A stretch of 27,594 nucleotides of DNA from CAZDHT01 sp964505325 (GTDB lineage Bacteria; Planctomycetota; PUPC01): the NCBI GenBank assembly GCA_964505325.1, contig CAZDHT010000042.1, forward strand, positions 1 to 27,594, read 5' to 3'. Below the pieces are notes generated by a model. It was not told where the DNA came from and did no database searches. It saw only the letters and a program-made list of their open reading frames with translations. Positions within the stretch are counted from its first letter, which is position 1; each line of letters opens with the position of its first letter. Position numbers and translations under genes: made by a program. Positions 15,515 through 23,185 of this stretch are shown piece by piece.

Positions 15515-16834
15515 ATGTCCAAGCTGACTCACGGTTTGACGGCGCTCGTGCTCGCCGGCATGGCCGGCTGCATGAGCCTGCATGACGCAGCCAGAGAAGG
15601 CAACGTCCGCGTGGTCAAGCGCCGCCTGCGCCACCGCGCCGACATCAATGCGTGGGACAGGAAAGGAATGACCCCGCTGCACCTGGCGGCAGCGGGAGGC
15701 CACAAGGAGGTGGCCGAACTGCTGATCGCGAAGGGCGCAGACGTCAATGCCAAGTCGCGGCGAGGAACGACCGTGCTGACCCGCGCGGCGCTGGCGGACC
15801 AGGTGGAGGTGATGGAACTGCTCATCACGAGCGGCGCCAAGGTGAACGACCCCATGCCGGATGGTGCCACCGCGCTGCATCGCGCCGCCAACGCGCGCCG
15901 CCTCAACGCGGTCAAGTGCCTTCTCGCCCACGGCGCGGACGTCACCGCCAGGACCGTTCGCGGAGCGACGCCGCTTCACCGGGCGATTCCCAACGGCGAC
16001 AAGGACGTGCTGCAAGCACTCCTGGACCAGGATGCCAACATCGACGCCCGAGATAACGACCACTGGACCCCGCTCCACCTGGCAGCAGCCGAAGGCCAGG
16101 CCGGCTTGGCCGGGTTCCTTCTCGCCAGAGGAGCGGACATCAGCGCCAAGACCAGGAAGGGCAACACCCCGCTGTTCCTCGCGGTCTGGCGACATCACCC
16201 GGCGATGGTGGAGTTCCTCATCTCCAACGGCGCCAACGTCAACGCCAAAGGCAAACGGGGCGGGAACGCCCTGCATGCAGCGGCGCTCAAATACAAGAAG
16301 GGCATGGTGGAACTGCTTCTCGCCAAGGGCGTCGACATCGACGCCAAAGACAAGGCCGGCTGGACGGCCCTTCACCTGGCGGCGCAGCACGGCCAGAAGG
16401 CTGTGATAGAAGTGCTCCTTGCCAACGGAGCCCAGGGCGACGCCAGGACGAACTTCGGCAGCACGCCACTGCACGTGGCGGTGTACTACGGCCGCGCAGA
16501 CGTGGCGGAGTTCCTGCTCGCCAACGGCGCCGCCGTCAACGCCCGCGCGGATACCGACATGACCCCGCTCCACCTCGCAATATTGCGGAACGAAAAGGGG
16601 CTAGTGGACCTGCTCCTCTCGAAGGGCGCCGACCCGGATGCCGGAAACAAGAACGGCACCACGCCATTGCACCTGGCCGCACGGAAAGGCCGACGGGACA
16701 TGGTGAAATCGCTGCTGACCCGCTGGGCCAACGTCAATGCCAAGGACAAGAGAGGTCGAACCCCGCTCGACACCGCGAAACTTCTGCGCTACACGAAGCT
16801 CGTCGCACTGCTCAAACAGCACGGGGCCAACTGA
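15515..16834 (+). CDS. Secreted ankyrin-repeat protein, probable lipoprotein
   Basis: A 439-aa protein. The first 18 residues form a signal sequence ending in 'LAGMAGC', so Cys19 is a plausible lipid attachment site, although the -3 residue is Met rather than the usual Leu. From residue 21 to the end it is 13 consecutive ankyrin repeats of about 33 residues ('TPLHLAA..G...V..LL..GADVNA'), the first and last degenerate and acting as caps. There is no other domain. The start at 15515 is chosen because AAGGAG (15504-15509) is 5 nt upstream; the adjacent ATG at 15512 is too close. Ankyrin stacks bind proteins, and here the binding surface would be in the periplasm or outside. The partner is unknown. 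The gene has its own possible promoter and hairpin leader and need not belong to the E1 cassette. Confidence 0.93.
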   Translation: MSKLTHGLTALVLAGMAGCMSLHDAAREGNVRVVKRRLRHRADINAWDRKGMTPLHLAAAGGHKEVAELLIAKGADVNAKSRRGTTVLTRAALADQVEVMELLITSGAKVNDPMPDGATALHRAANARRLNAVKCLLAHGADVTARTVRGATPLHRAIPNGDKDVLQALLDQDANIDARDNDHWTPLHLAAAEGQAGLAGFLLARGADISAKTRKGNTPLFLAVWRHHPAMVEFLISNGANVNAKGKRGGNALHAAALKYKKGMVELLLAKGVDIDAKDKAGWTALHLAAQHGQKAVIEVLLANGAQGDARTNFGSTPLHVAVYYGRADVAEFLLANGAAVNARADTDMTPLHLAILRNEKGLVDLLLSKGADPDAGNKNGTTPLHLAARKGRRDMVKSLLTRWANVNAKDKRGRTPLDTAKLLRYTKLVALLKQHGAN

Positions 16835-16837
16835 CGG

Positions 16838-16859
16838 GGCCGTTGCAGAGCCGACGGCC
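16838..16859. terminator. Weak hairpin between convergent genes
   Basis: GGCCGT (16838-16843) and ACGGCC (16854-16859) can pair across a 10-base loop between the ankyrin stop (16834) and the HD-gene stop (16880). There is no T-run on either side, so a termination role rests on position only. Confidence 0.25.
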
Positions 16860-16879
16860 TTGCTGGCGTGCCGCCGCGG

Positions 16880-17461
16880 TCAGGCCACGCCTTGCGGAGC
16901 GCCCGCGAGGCCGATCTGATCTGCGACTTGCTTCATCCCCTCGATCGTGTCAGTGATAAGCTCGGCGAGGTCGACGCCCAGCATCTCGGCGCCCTGTTCA
17001 ATGATCTCCCGGTTCACGCCGGCCGCGAACTGCTTCTGCTTCCACTTCTTCTTCACCGACTTCGGCTTGACGTCCATGATGCTCTTCGTGGGCCGAACCA
17101 GCGCGGTCGCCGCCACCAGCCCCGTCAGCTCGTCCACCGCGAACAGGACCTTCTCCATCTCGCTCTCCGGCTTCACGTCCGAGCAGATCCCCCATCCGTG
17201 CGAGACGGCGGCGCGAACAATCTCTTCCGGCCAGCCGCGCTCGCGCAGGATCTCGCCCGTCTTCCGGCAGTGCTCGTCGGGGAACTGCTCGAAGTCGAGG
17301 TCGTGGATCAGGCCGACGATCCCCCACTTCTCTTCGTCCTCTCCCCTCTTGCGGGCGATGTATCGCATCACCGCCTCGACGGCGAGGGCGTGCTTCCGCA
17401 GCGCCTCGTTCTGGTTGAACTCCGTCAACAGTCCCCAAGCATCCTCACGTGTTGGCGTCAC
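16880..17461 (-). CDS. HD-domain phosphohydrolase
   Basis: A 193-aa cytosolic protein of the HD metal-dependent phosphohydrolase superfamily. The conserved metal-binding pattern is visible: H24 ('LRKHALAVE'), H53-D54 ('GLIHDLDFEQ'), H64, H88 ('AAVSHGW') and D110 ('FAVDELTGL'). This set fits the HDIG-type single-domain proteins whose substrates (nucleotides or phosphate esters) are mostly unassigned. The start is GTG at 17461 with AGAGGAT just upstream. It lies directly downstream of tRNA-Val on the same strand with a 67-nt spacer containing a short tandem repeat, so it may be read from the tRNA promoter. No signal peptide or second domain is seen. Confidence 0.9.
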   Translation of the reverse strand: MTPTREDAWGLLTEFNQNEALRKHALAVEAVMRYIARKRGEDEEKWGIVGLIHDLDFEQFPDEHCRKTGEILRERGWPEEIVRAAVSHGWGICSDVKPESEMEKVLFAVDELTGLVAATALVRPTKSIMDVKPKSVKKKWKQKQFAAGVNREIIEQGAEMLGVDLAELITDTIEGMKQVADQIGLAGAPQGVA

Positions 17462-17493
17462 AGTGATCCTCTACAGCCAGCGCCTCCGGCGTC

Positions 17494-17521
17494 ATTCCGC
17501 AATCCGCATTCCGCAATCCGC
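17494..17521. repeat. Two tandem copies of a 14-bp unit
   Basis: The unit ATTCCGCAATCCGC occurs twice without interruption between the HD gene and tRNA-Val, and the nearby 'AATC' continues the pattern. Similar AT-TCCGCAATCC stretches are often seen between genes in environmental genomes, which is a recollection and not tested here. No function can be assigned. Confidence 0.6.
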
Positions 17522-17528
17522 AATCGAA

Positions 17529-17603
17529 TGGGCGATACTGGATTCGAACCAGTGACCTCTGCCTTGTAAGAGCAGCGCTCTAGACCAACTGAGCTAATCG
17601 CCC
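17529..17603 (-). tRNA. tRNA-Val (anticodon UAC)
   Basis: A full cloverleaf reads on the minus strand. The acceptor GGGCGAT pairs with ATCGCCC, the D arm starts TAGCTCAGTTGG, and the anticodon arm CTGCT-CTTACAA-GGCAG gives anticodon TAC. The T arm contains GGTTCGAATCC, and the discriminator is A. The 3' CCA is not encoded. Anticodon UAC assigns valine. Confidence 0.95.
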
Positions 17604-17612
17604 TCGAAGGCG

Positions 17613-17641
17613 ATTATATCGCCACGGGGCCCGGGTTTCCA
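17613..17641 (-). promoter_or_regulatory. Promoter of tRNA-Val
   Basis: On the minus strand TGGAAA (17641-17636) and a perfect TATAAT (17618-17613) are 17 bases apart, and the tRNA begins 10 bases after the -10. The -10 is centred in an inverted repeat, GGCGAT-ATA-ATCGCC, whose halves match the tRNA acceptor stem. Confidence 0.7.
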
Positions 17642-17663
17642 GTCTGGGACTGCTCGGTCTGAG

Positions 17664-20417
17664 CTATGTGCCTGGGTCCGGCACGTCTTTCAAGAACACT
17701 TTCTCGGTAGCGTGATAGCCGAGCTTCACGCTCAGGATGCGGTAGTTGCCGATGTCGGCGATGAACAGCCGCCGGTCGGTGTCGGCGGCCACGAACTTGG
17801 GGTTCATCAGGCTGATCTCATCCCCGCCCAGGGGACGCGGCTTCGGCGGCCCGCCTGCCTTGACCAAGGGTGCGCCTTCGTCGACGTTGCCGTAGCGGCC
17901 CATCCGCAGGATGGCGTTGCCGGCGGAATCGGCCGCCACGACCTCGCAACGCTGGGTCTCTCCCGCGAACGACCGCGCGAAGTAGTCGAATGCCATCTGG
18001 CTGGTGGTGACGCAGTGGCACTTCGCGTACCGCTTGCCGTCGAGGCCCACGCCGCCAAAGACCCACTCGATCCCGTCGCCCCACACTGGGGCGCCGCTGC
18101 CGTGCCAGCGGGCTACTTCGCCCGGGCGCTCGGGCCGCTGGGACAAGGACAGGGGGATGGGCATCTTGCCGACCGCACGGAGCTTGGTCCCCGGCCTGAT
18201 CTTCACCAGCGTACAAACGATCGGGTTGGGATAGAGCTTGCCGCCGTACATCGTCTGGCCGTTGGCCAGCAGGTAGATGTTGTCGTCCCTGTCCATGGCC
18301 ACGCTGCACGACCGGCCCACCCCCGGCACGGCGTCCTCGCAGAGAATCTTGCCGTGCTTGTCCCACACGTGGATCAGGCACTCGACAGCCCGGCCGGGGA
18401 ACACTTTCGGCGTGTACTTCTTCACCTGGAACGAGTGGATGTCCTTGGTCTTTCTGCGGTCGACCGGCCGGTTGGGATTGTAGAAGGTGACCACGACGTG
18501 CCCCTTGGGCGAGACACCGATGCCGCCGAACTGCGACGAGGAGTTGAACCCCGCCGCCGCGACCAGGCCCGAGGCGACGTCAGCCGTCTTGAACCCCTGG
18601 AACGACGCCCTCTTTCGCTCCTCGCCGTAGTCGAAGGGGACCTCCCGCCACGTGCTCGAATCGTAACGTGCCACAAAGTCGTGCGTGCGCAGGTAGGCCA
18701 GGCCGTCCATGTCGAAGGCCAGGTCTTCGGCATCGAAGGGGAGTTGGACGATCTTGAGCTTTCCGGTCTCTGGATTGATCCGCACCGTCTTGTAGAAGCC
18801 CTTGGCATGGATGACCGCCGGGTCTTGGTGCGCGCCCACATAAAGGTGCCCGTCGCCCGGATTGAAGTACAGGCGCTGACGCCCGTGGCGCGGCCCGACG
18901 GTCCGAATCACCCGGCGGCGGGCAGCCGTGGCGAAGTCCTTCTTGAGGACGAGCTTGCGCCCCGCCACCTCGTAGACTCTGACCGCGGCGTCGGCGATCC
19001 AGATGCGGAGCGAGCTGGCCCAGGCATCGACGGCCGCCCGCTTCAACGCCCATTCGCGTGAGACCCGCAGCGGATACGCCGCGACCACCCTGGGGTTCTC
19101 GAGCGGCCCGAAGCGCGTCATCTTCGCGGGCCCGCGGTAGCTCAGAGTGGGCGCGTAGCAGGAGGCCATCGACCAGGTGAACGCGAAGATCTCGCCTGTC
19201 TTACGGTGCACCTGCACCAGCGCCGGGCGGGTTACCTCGATGCTCCGCAGGTGCTTCCCGTCCGGAGCGAAGACCTGGACCCGGTCGTTCAGGTAGTCCG
19301 AGACGTACAGCCGGCCCCGGTCGTCGCAGTCGACCGACGTCGGCGCGTTGAAACTGCCCGCGCCGCTGCCCGCTCCTCCCTTCTTTTTCATGTTACCCAG
19401 GAAGACCTGCGGGGCGCCTTCTGCCGTCACCGCCAACCGCGCCACGCCGGGCAGAATCCCCTCCCGCCACGGGTTCCCCCACCGGTAGTTGGTCAGGTAG
19501 AGCCACTTCCCGTCGGGGCTGAATGCCGCGCTGCGCGGGCCGTAGTGATACGTCCCGCCCTTGAAGCTGTGGATCGTGCTCATCCGCACCGGGAAAGTGA
19601 CCTGGGGCCCCGAGAGCGGCATCCCGCCAGCCTGCCCCGAGCCTGGTCGAGGGGTGCCGTCGGAGGCGAGCCAGTTGACCGACTGGCCGATGACGGCGAG
19701 GCGCCCGCCGCGGGCCGCCAGCGTCTTCTGCAACCCGCCGCCGCAGGTCAGGTACGTCGTCTGGGCCAGGTCGGTCTTGAACGGCGCTTGCTTCCCGTCC
19801 GGCGGAAACGTGACCCACCGCAAGCCCTGGACTTTCTTCAGCTTGTCCGACGGAAACGGGTAGATCGTGCGCAGGTAGTTCCCGCCGTGGTCGAAGAGGC
19901 GGACGTGGTCACCGCCGCCGCCATCGTAGACATAGACCCCTTCCGGGGCTGCGACAATCGCCGGGCTGTTGCGCTCCGCGTATTTGTGGGAGGTAGCGCG
20001 CCGCTCCGGCGACCAGTATATAGTCCGCTCGAACCGCGCCTTCAAGCCCAGGGACACGCGGACGGTCAGTGCCACCTTGTCGTCCACGTACCGGCCCCGG
20101 TCATCCTTGCTGTCCCAGACGAGGGTCTGCTTGAGCGAGTTCTTTTGGAACGGCACCGGCGCGTTCTTGCCCAGCACCCCGCTGGCGAGGTGCCGGACGA
20201 TCTTCCCCTCAGCATTCTCGATGGCCACCGTCGCGTCGCAGAACGCCTTCGACGTGAACGCGATCGTGACCGCGTCGCCCCGCCGCGTCACCGTCGGCTT
20301 CTGCGTGAACTCGAAGACCTGTTGGCGCTTGACCCTGAACTCGTCGAGGCCGGACGCCATCGCGGATGCCGAGCACAACAACAGGCCGACGATTACCACA
20401 AACCCGCGATTGGTCAT
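17664..20417 (-). CDS. Secreted FlgD-like/NHL-repeat beta-propeller protein (third paralogue)
   Basis: A 917-aa protein. The signal peptide is at residues 1-22, followed by 'LDEFRVKRQQVFEF', a leader shared with the next two genes upstream. Residues 35-120 form a FlgD-like immunoglobulin fold ('CDATVAIENAEGKIVRHLAS' ... 'LVWDSKDDRGRYVDDK'). The remainder holds NHL-type propeller blades, for example 'FNAPTSVDCDDRGRLYVSDY' with 'DRVQVFAPDGKHLRSI', and a conserved end, 'RRLFIADIGNYRILSVKLGYHATEKV'. The ATG at 20417 overlaps the preceding TGA (ATGA) and has AGGAG 8 nt upstream. A longer in-frame start at 20792 lies inside the neighbour and is rejected. NHL propellers usually bind proteins or glycans; no catalytic motif is seen. 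Last gene of the SGNH/NHL operon. Confidence 0.92.
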   Translation of the reverse strand: MTNRGFVVIVGLLLCSASAMASGLDEFRVKRQQVFEFTQKPTVTRRGDAVTIAFTSKAFCDATVAIENAEGKIVRHLASGVLGKNAPVPFQKNSLKQTLVWDSKDDRGRYVDDKVALTVRVSLGLKARFERTIYWSPERRATSHKYAERNSPAIVAAPEGVYVYDGGGGDHVRLFDHGGNYLRTIYPFPSDKLKKVQGLRWVTFPPDGKQAPFKTDLAQTTYLTCGGGLQKTLAARGGRLAVIGQSVNWLASDGTPRPGSGQAGGMPLSGPQVTFPVRMSTIHSFKGGTYHYGPRSAAFSPDGKWLYLTNYRWGNPWREGILPGVARLAVTAEGAPQVFLGNMKKKGGAGSGAGSFNAPTSVDCDDRGRLYVSDYLNDRVQVFAPDGKHLRSIEVTRPALVQVHRKTGEIFAFTWSMASCYAPTLSYRGPAKMTRFGPLENPRVVAAYPLRVSREWALKRAAVDAWASSLRIWIADAAVRVYEVAGRKLVLKKDFATAARRRVIRTVGPRHGRQRLYFNPGDGHLYVGAHQDPAVIHAKGFYKTVRINPETGKLKIVQLPFDAEDLAFDMDGLAYLRTHDFVARYDSSTWREVPFDYGEERKRASFQGFKTADVASGLVAAAGFNSSSQFGGIGVSPKGHVVVTFYNPNRPVDRRKTKDIHSFQVKKYTPKVFPGRAVECLIHVWDKHGKILCEDAVPGVGRSCSVAMDRDDNIYLLANGQTMYGGKLYPNPIVCTLVKIRPGTKLRAVGKMPIPLSLSQRPERPGEVARWHGSGAPVWGDGIEWVFGGVGLDGKRYAKCHCVTTSQMAFDYFARSFAGETQRCEVVAADSAGNAILRMGRYGNVDEGAPLVKAGGPPKPRPLGGDEISLMNPKFVAADTDRRLFIADIGNYRILSVKLGYHATEKVFLKDVPDPGT

Positions 20418-23185
20418 TCCCTGGTCTCCTGCACATTCTTGAGAGCCACTCGCTCCGTCGCGTGGTAACCCAGCTTGACGCTGACGACGCGGGCGTTGCC
20501 GGCGTCGGCGATGAAGAGCCGCCGGTCGGTGTGCGTGGCGACGTAGCAGGCGTGCATCAGCGCGATCCCCTTGTCGTCCACGTTGCCGTATCTCCCGATG
20601 CGCAGGATCAGGTTGCCGTTGGAGTCGACCACGGCGATGCTGAAGCGGAGCGGCTCGGGCGCGAACGAGCGGTTGAAGTAGTCGAGATCGAAGCGGCTGT
20701 TCCAGCAGATGCACCCGCGCGGGTTGAAGCCGACGCCGCCGAAGAACCAGTCCGCACCTTCGATCCACGCCCCGCCCGTCCACTGGCTCCAAAAGTCCAG
20801 CGGTCGTCCGGGGCGCGTCGCCTTAAGAAGCGGAACCGGTGTCCGCCCGCCCGTGCTCAGGACTTTCGTTTTCCGCGCTCGCACCTTCATCAGCGTGCAG
20901 GAGACGTCGCGCGGCAGCTTCGGGTCGTAGTTCCTGCCGTTGATCAGCCGCCGTGCGGCGACCATCATGTAGATGTTATCGTCCTTGTCGATCCCGATGC
21001 CGTTCATGTGCCCCATTCCCGGGACGGCATCTTCGTACACCAGCTTGCCGTGCCTGTCCCACACGTGCACCTCGCCCCACCTCACTCGGCCGGGGTATAG
21101 CCTGGGCGCATAGAGCCTGACCTGCTCTTTGTAGAACCGCTTGTGCCAGTTCTCACGCTGCGTGACCCGGAGGCCGGTCAGATTGCAGGAGTTGACCACC
21201 AGGTGCCCCTTGACCGAGACGTCCATCCCGCCCATGTGCCAGAACGGATTCGAGCGATGGCCGGGCGTGGGCAGGCCTGCGATGAGCGACGCCGCCCGGG
21301 CGCCCATGCCGAAGCCGGCCTTCCGCTCTTCGCCGTAATCCCAGGGAATCTCGCGCCAGGTGGTGGTGTCGTAACGCCCCACCACCTTGTCCGTTCTCAG
21401 ATAGGCCAGGCCGTCGCCCCCGAAGCACAGGTCCTCCGAGCCCAGCGGCAGATCCAGCAGCCGGATCCTCCCCGTCGGCGGGTCCACCTCGACCAGTTGG
21501 TTGACGGACTTCATCACGCCGGAGTCGCCCTCGGCCACGTAGAGCCTTTCGTTCTTCGGGTTCACGTAGAGTCGCTGGCGCCAGAGAATGGGTGGCTTGG
21601 CGCGCTTCACCGTCCTGTTGACGTCGTCCCCGAAGCTCCGTTTGACCACCAGCTTCCCGTCCTTCTCGACCAGCAGGCGGATGCCGCTCGTCTTCCAGTT
21701 CTCCAGAATCGAGCCATTGCCCGAGTGGATGTACCGCGCCGCGCCGGGCACGAGCCAGATGGTCGGCTCGTCCGCCCACGAGTCCACCGCCATCCGGAAC
21801 GGCAGGCCGCCGGAGTTGTTCCAGCTTCGCGTCGTCAAGTGACCGACCAGGGGCAGCGGACAACGCGTGATCACGCGCGGGTTCTCGATCGGACCCAGCC
21901 GGGTGTACATGGGCAGCACCTTGTCGGGGGTCTTGTAGCGGGTGATGAACAGCCACGAGAAGACGTATATGTCGCCGGTCTTCCTGTGCACGTCAACGTG
22001 GGCCGGCAGCGGGACCTTGATCGTCCTGTAGTGCACCCCGTCCGGGGTGAAGACCTGGACGCGGTTGTTGATGTAATCCGAAACATACACCCGACCCTTC
22101 GCGTCGCAGGCGACGGACGTCGGTACCTTGAACCCAGTGTTGTCGGTCCTGACGTCGTCCTGCTTCAGGCTGCCAGCGAAGACCTTCGGCTCGTCATTCT
22201 TGGCGAACTCGAGCCGCACGACGCCGTGGATCCAGTCGAAGACGTATCCCTGTCCACTGTTCCATACCCAGCCGGTCAGGTAAAGATACTTCCCATCCGG
22301 ACTGAAACAGGCGCTGCGCGGCCCGGGCAGAGCGGTGGTGCGTGCATGGATCTTCTGCTTGAGCTTCATCAGGTAGCAGGTCTTGGGGCCTTCGAGCGGG
22401 AGCCCGCCGGTGGAACCATCGGCGGCGAGGCGGTTGAGCTTGAGGTGGACGAGGGCGAGCCGTCCGTGACCGGCGCCGATGGCGCTGACGCCGAACCCTT
22501 CGGCGGAGCTCCGCTGGTTTCGGTTGGTGCCGGAAGTCAGCAGGGTCGCCTGGTGATACCCGCCCTTGAGCGGAAGGGCTCTGCCCTCGGGCGGGAAGCG
22601 GTGCTTTCGCAGCCCGATCACTTGGTCGATCTTGTCCGCCGGGAACGGATAGACGGTCCGCACGTAGTTGCCCTGATGGTCGAACAAGCGGATGTGGTCG
22701 ACGGCGTATCCTTCGCTGACGTAGGCGCCCTCGGGCGCCGTGCACAGGATGGGACCGTACGGGCCGACGCGCTTGTACGGCGACCAGAACAGCGTCCTCT
22801 CGAACTGCGGCTTCAGGCCCAGCGAAACCCGAACGGCGACGGTGTCCTTGTCGTCGACGTACACCCCGCGGTCGTCCTTGCTGTCCCACACAATGGATTG
22901 GCTGAGCGAGCTTTTCCGGAACGGCTGCGGCGCGTTCGGGCCGAGGACCCCGCTGGCCAGGTGGCGGATGATCTTCCCCTCAGCGTTCTCGACGGCCACC
23001 GTCGCGTCGCAGTAGCCCTTCGAAGTGAAGGTGACGGTCACCTTGTCGCCCAGCCGCGTGACCTCGGGCTTCCGAGCGAACTCGAAGATCGGTTGGCGCT
23101 TTACCTTGAACTCGTCAAGGTCCGCACCGGCCGCGACCCCCGAGAGCAAGACGGCACCGATCACTGACAACTGCTGACTGATCAC
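20414..23185 (-). CDS. Secreted FlgD-like/NHL-repeat beta-propeller protein (second paralogue)
   Basis: A 923-aa protein. The GTG at 23185 is inside the stop of the upstream paralogue (GTGA), with GGAG about 8 nt before it. Residues 1-21 are a signal peptide followed by 'DLDEFKVKRQPIFEFARKPE'. The FlgD-like domain ends in 'IVWDSKDDRGVYVDDKD'. A classic NHL blade is 'FKVPTSVACDAKGRVYVSDY' followed by 'NNRVQVFTPDG', and the C-terminus is 'RRLFIADAGNARVVSVKLGYHATERV'. It is more similar to the third paralogue than to the first, judging by the DSKDDRG and IRLFDH/VRLFDH segments. The three proteins probably arose by tandem duplication, and all would be exported. Ligand unknown. Confidence 0.92.
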   Translation of the reverse strand: MISQQLSVIGAVLLSGVAAGADLDEFKVKRQPIFEFARKPEVTRLGDKVTVTFTSKGYCDATVAVENAEGKIIRHLASGVLGPNAPQPFRKSSLSQSIVWDSKDDRGVYVDDKDTVAVRVSLGLKPQFERTLFWSPYKRVGPYGPILCTAPEGAYVSEGYAVDHIRLFDHQGNYVRTVYPFPADKIDQVIGLRKHRFPPEGRALPLKGGYHQATLLTSGTNRNQRSSAEGFGVSAIGAGHGRLALVHLKLNRLAADGSTGGLPLEGPKTCYLMKLKQKIHARTTALPGPRSACFSPDGKYLYLTGWVWNSGQGYVFDWIHGVVRLEFAKNDEPKVFAGSLKQDDVRTDNTGFKVPTSVACDAKGRVYVSDYINNRVQVFTPDGVHYRTIKVPLPAHVDVHRKTGDIYVFSWLFITRYKTPDKVLPMYTRLGPIENPRVITRCPLPLVGHLTTRSWNNSGGLPFRMAVDSWADEPTIWLVPGAARYIHSGNGSILENWKTSGIRLLVEKDGKLVVKRSFGDDVNRTVKRAKPPILWRQRLYVNPKNERLYVAEGDSGVMKSVNQLVEVDPPTGRIRLLDLPLGSEDLCFGGDGLAYLRTDKVVGRYDTTTWREIPWDYGEERKAGFGMGARAASLIAGLPTPGHRSNPFWHMGGMDVSVKGHLVVNSCNLTGLRVTQRENWHKRFYKEQVRLYAPRLYPGRVRWGEVHVWDRHGKLVYEDAVPGMGHMNGIGIDKDDNIYMMVAARRLINGRNYDPKLPRDVSCTLMKVRARKTKVLSTGGRTPVPLLKATRPGRPLDFWSQWTGGAWIEGADWFFGGVGFNPRGCICWNSRFDLDYFNRSFAPEPLRFSIAVVDSNGNLILRIGRYGNVDDKGIALMHACYVATHTDRRLFIADAGNARVVSVKLGYHATERVALKNVQETRE

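Noticed and set aside
16868..17569. Plus-strand frame ending in DTGFEPVTSAL
   Set aside because: The ending is the well-known false translation of a reverse-strand tRNA T-arm, and the rest is antisense to the HD gene.
20418..20792. N-terminal extension of the third NHL gene to an upstream in-frame start
   Set aside because: It would lie wholly inside the second NHL gene in another frame and would bury the signal peptide; the ATG at 20417 has a ribosome site.
21143..23167. Plus-strand frame of 674 codons
   Set aside because: Antisense shadow of the second NHL paralogue, whose NHL and FlgD-like motifs are clear on the minus strand.
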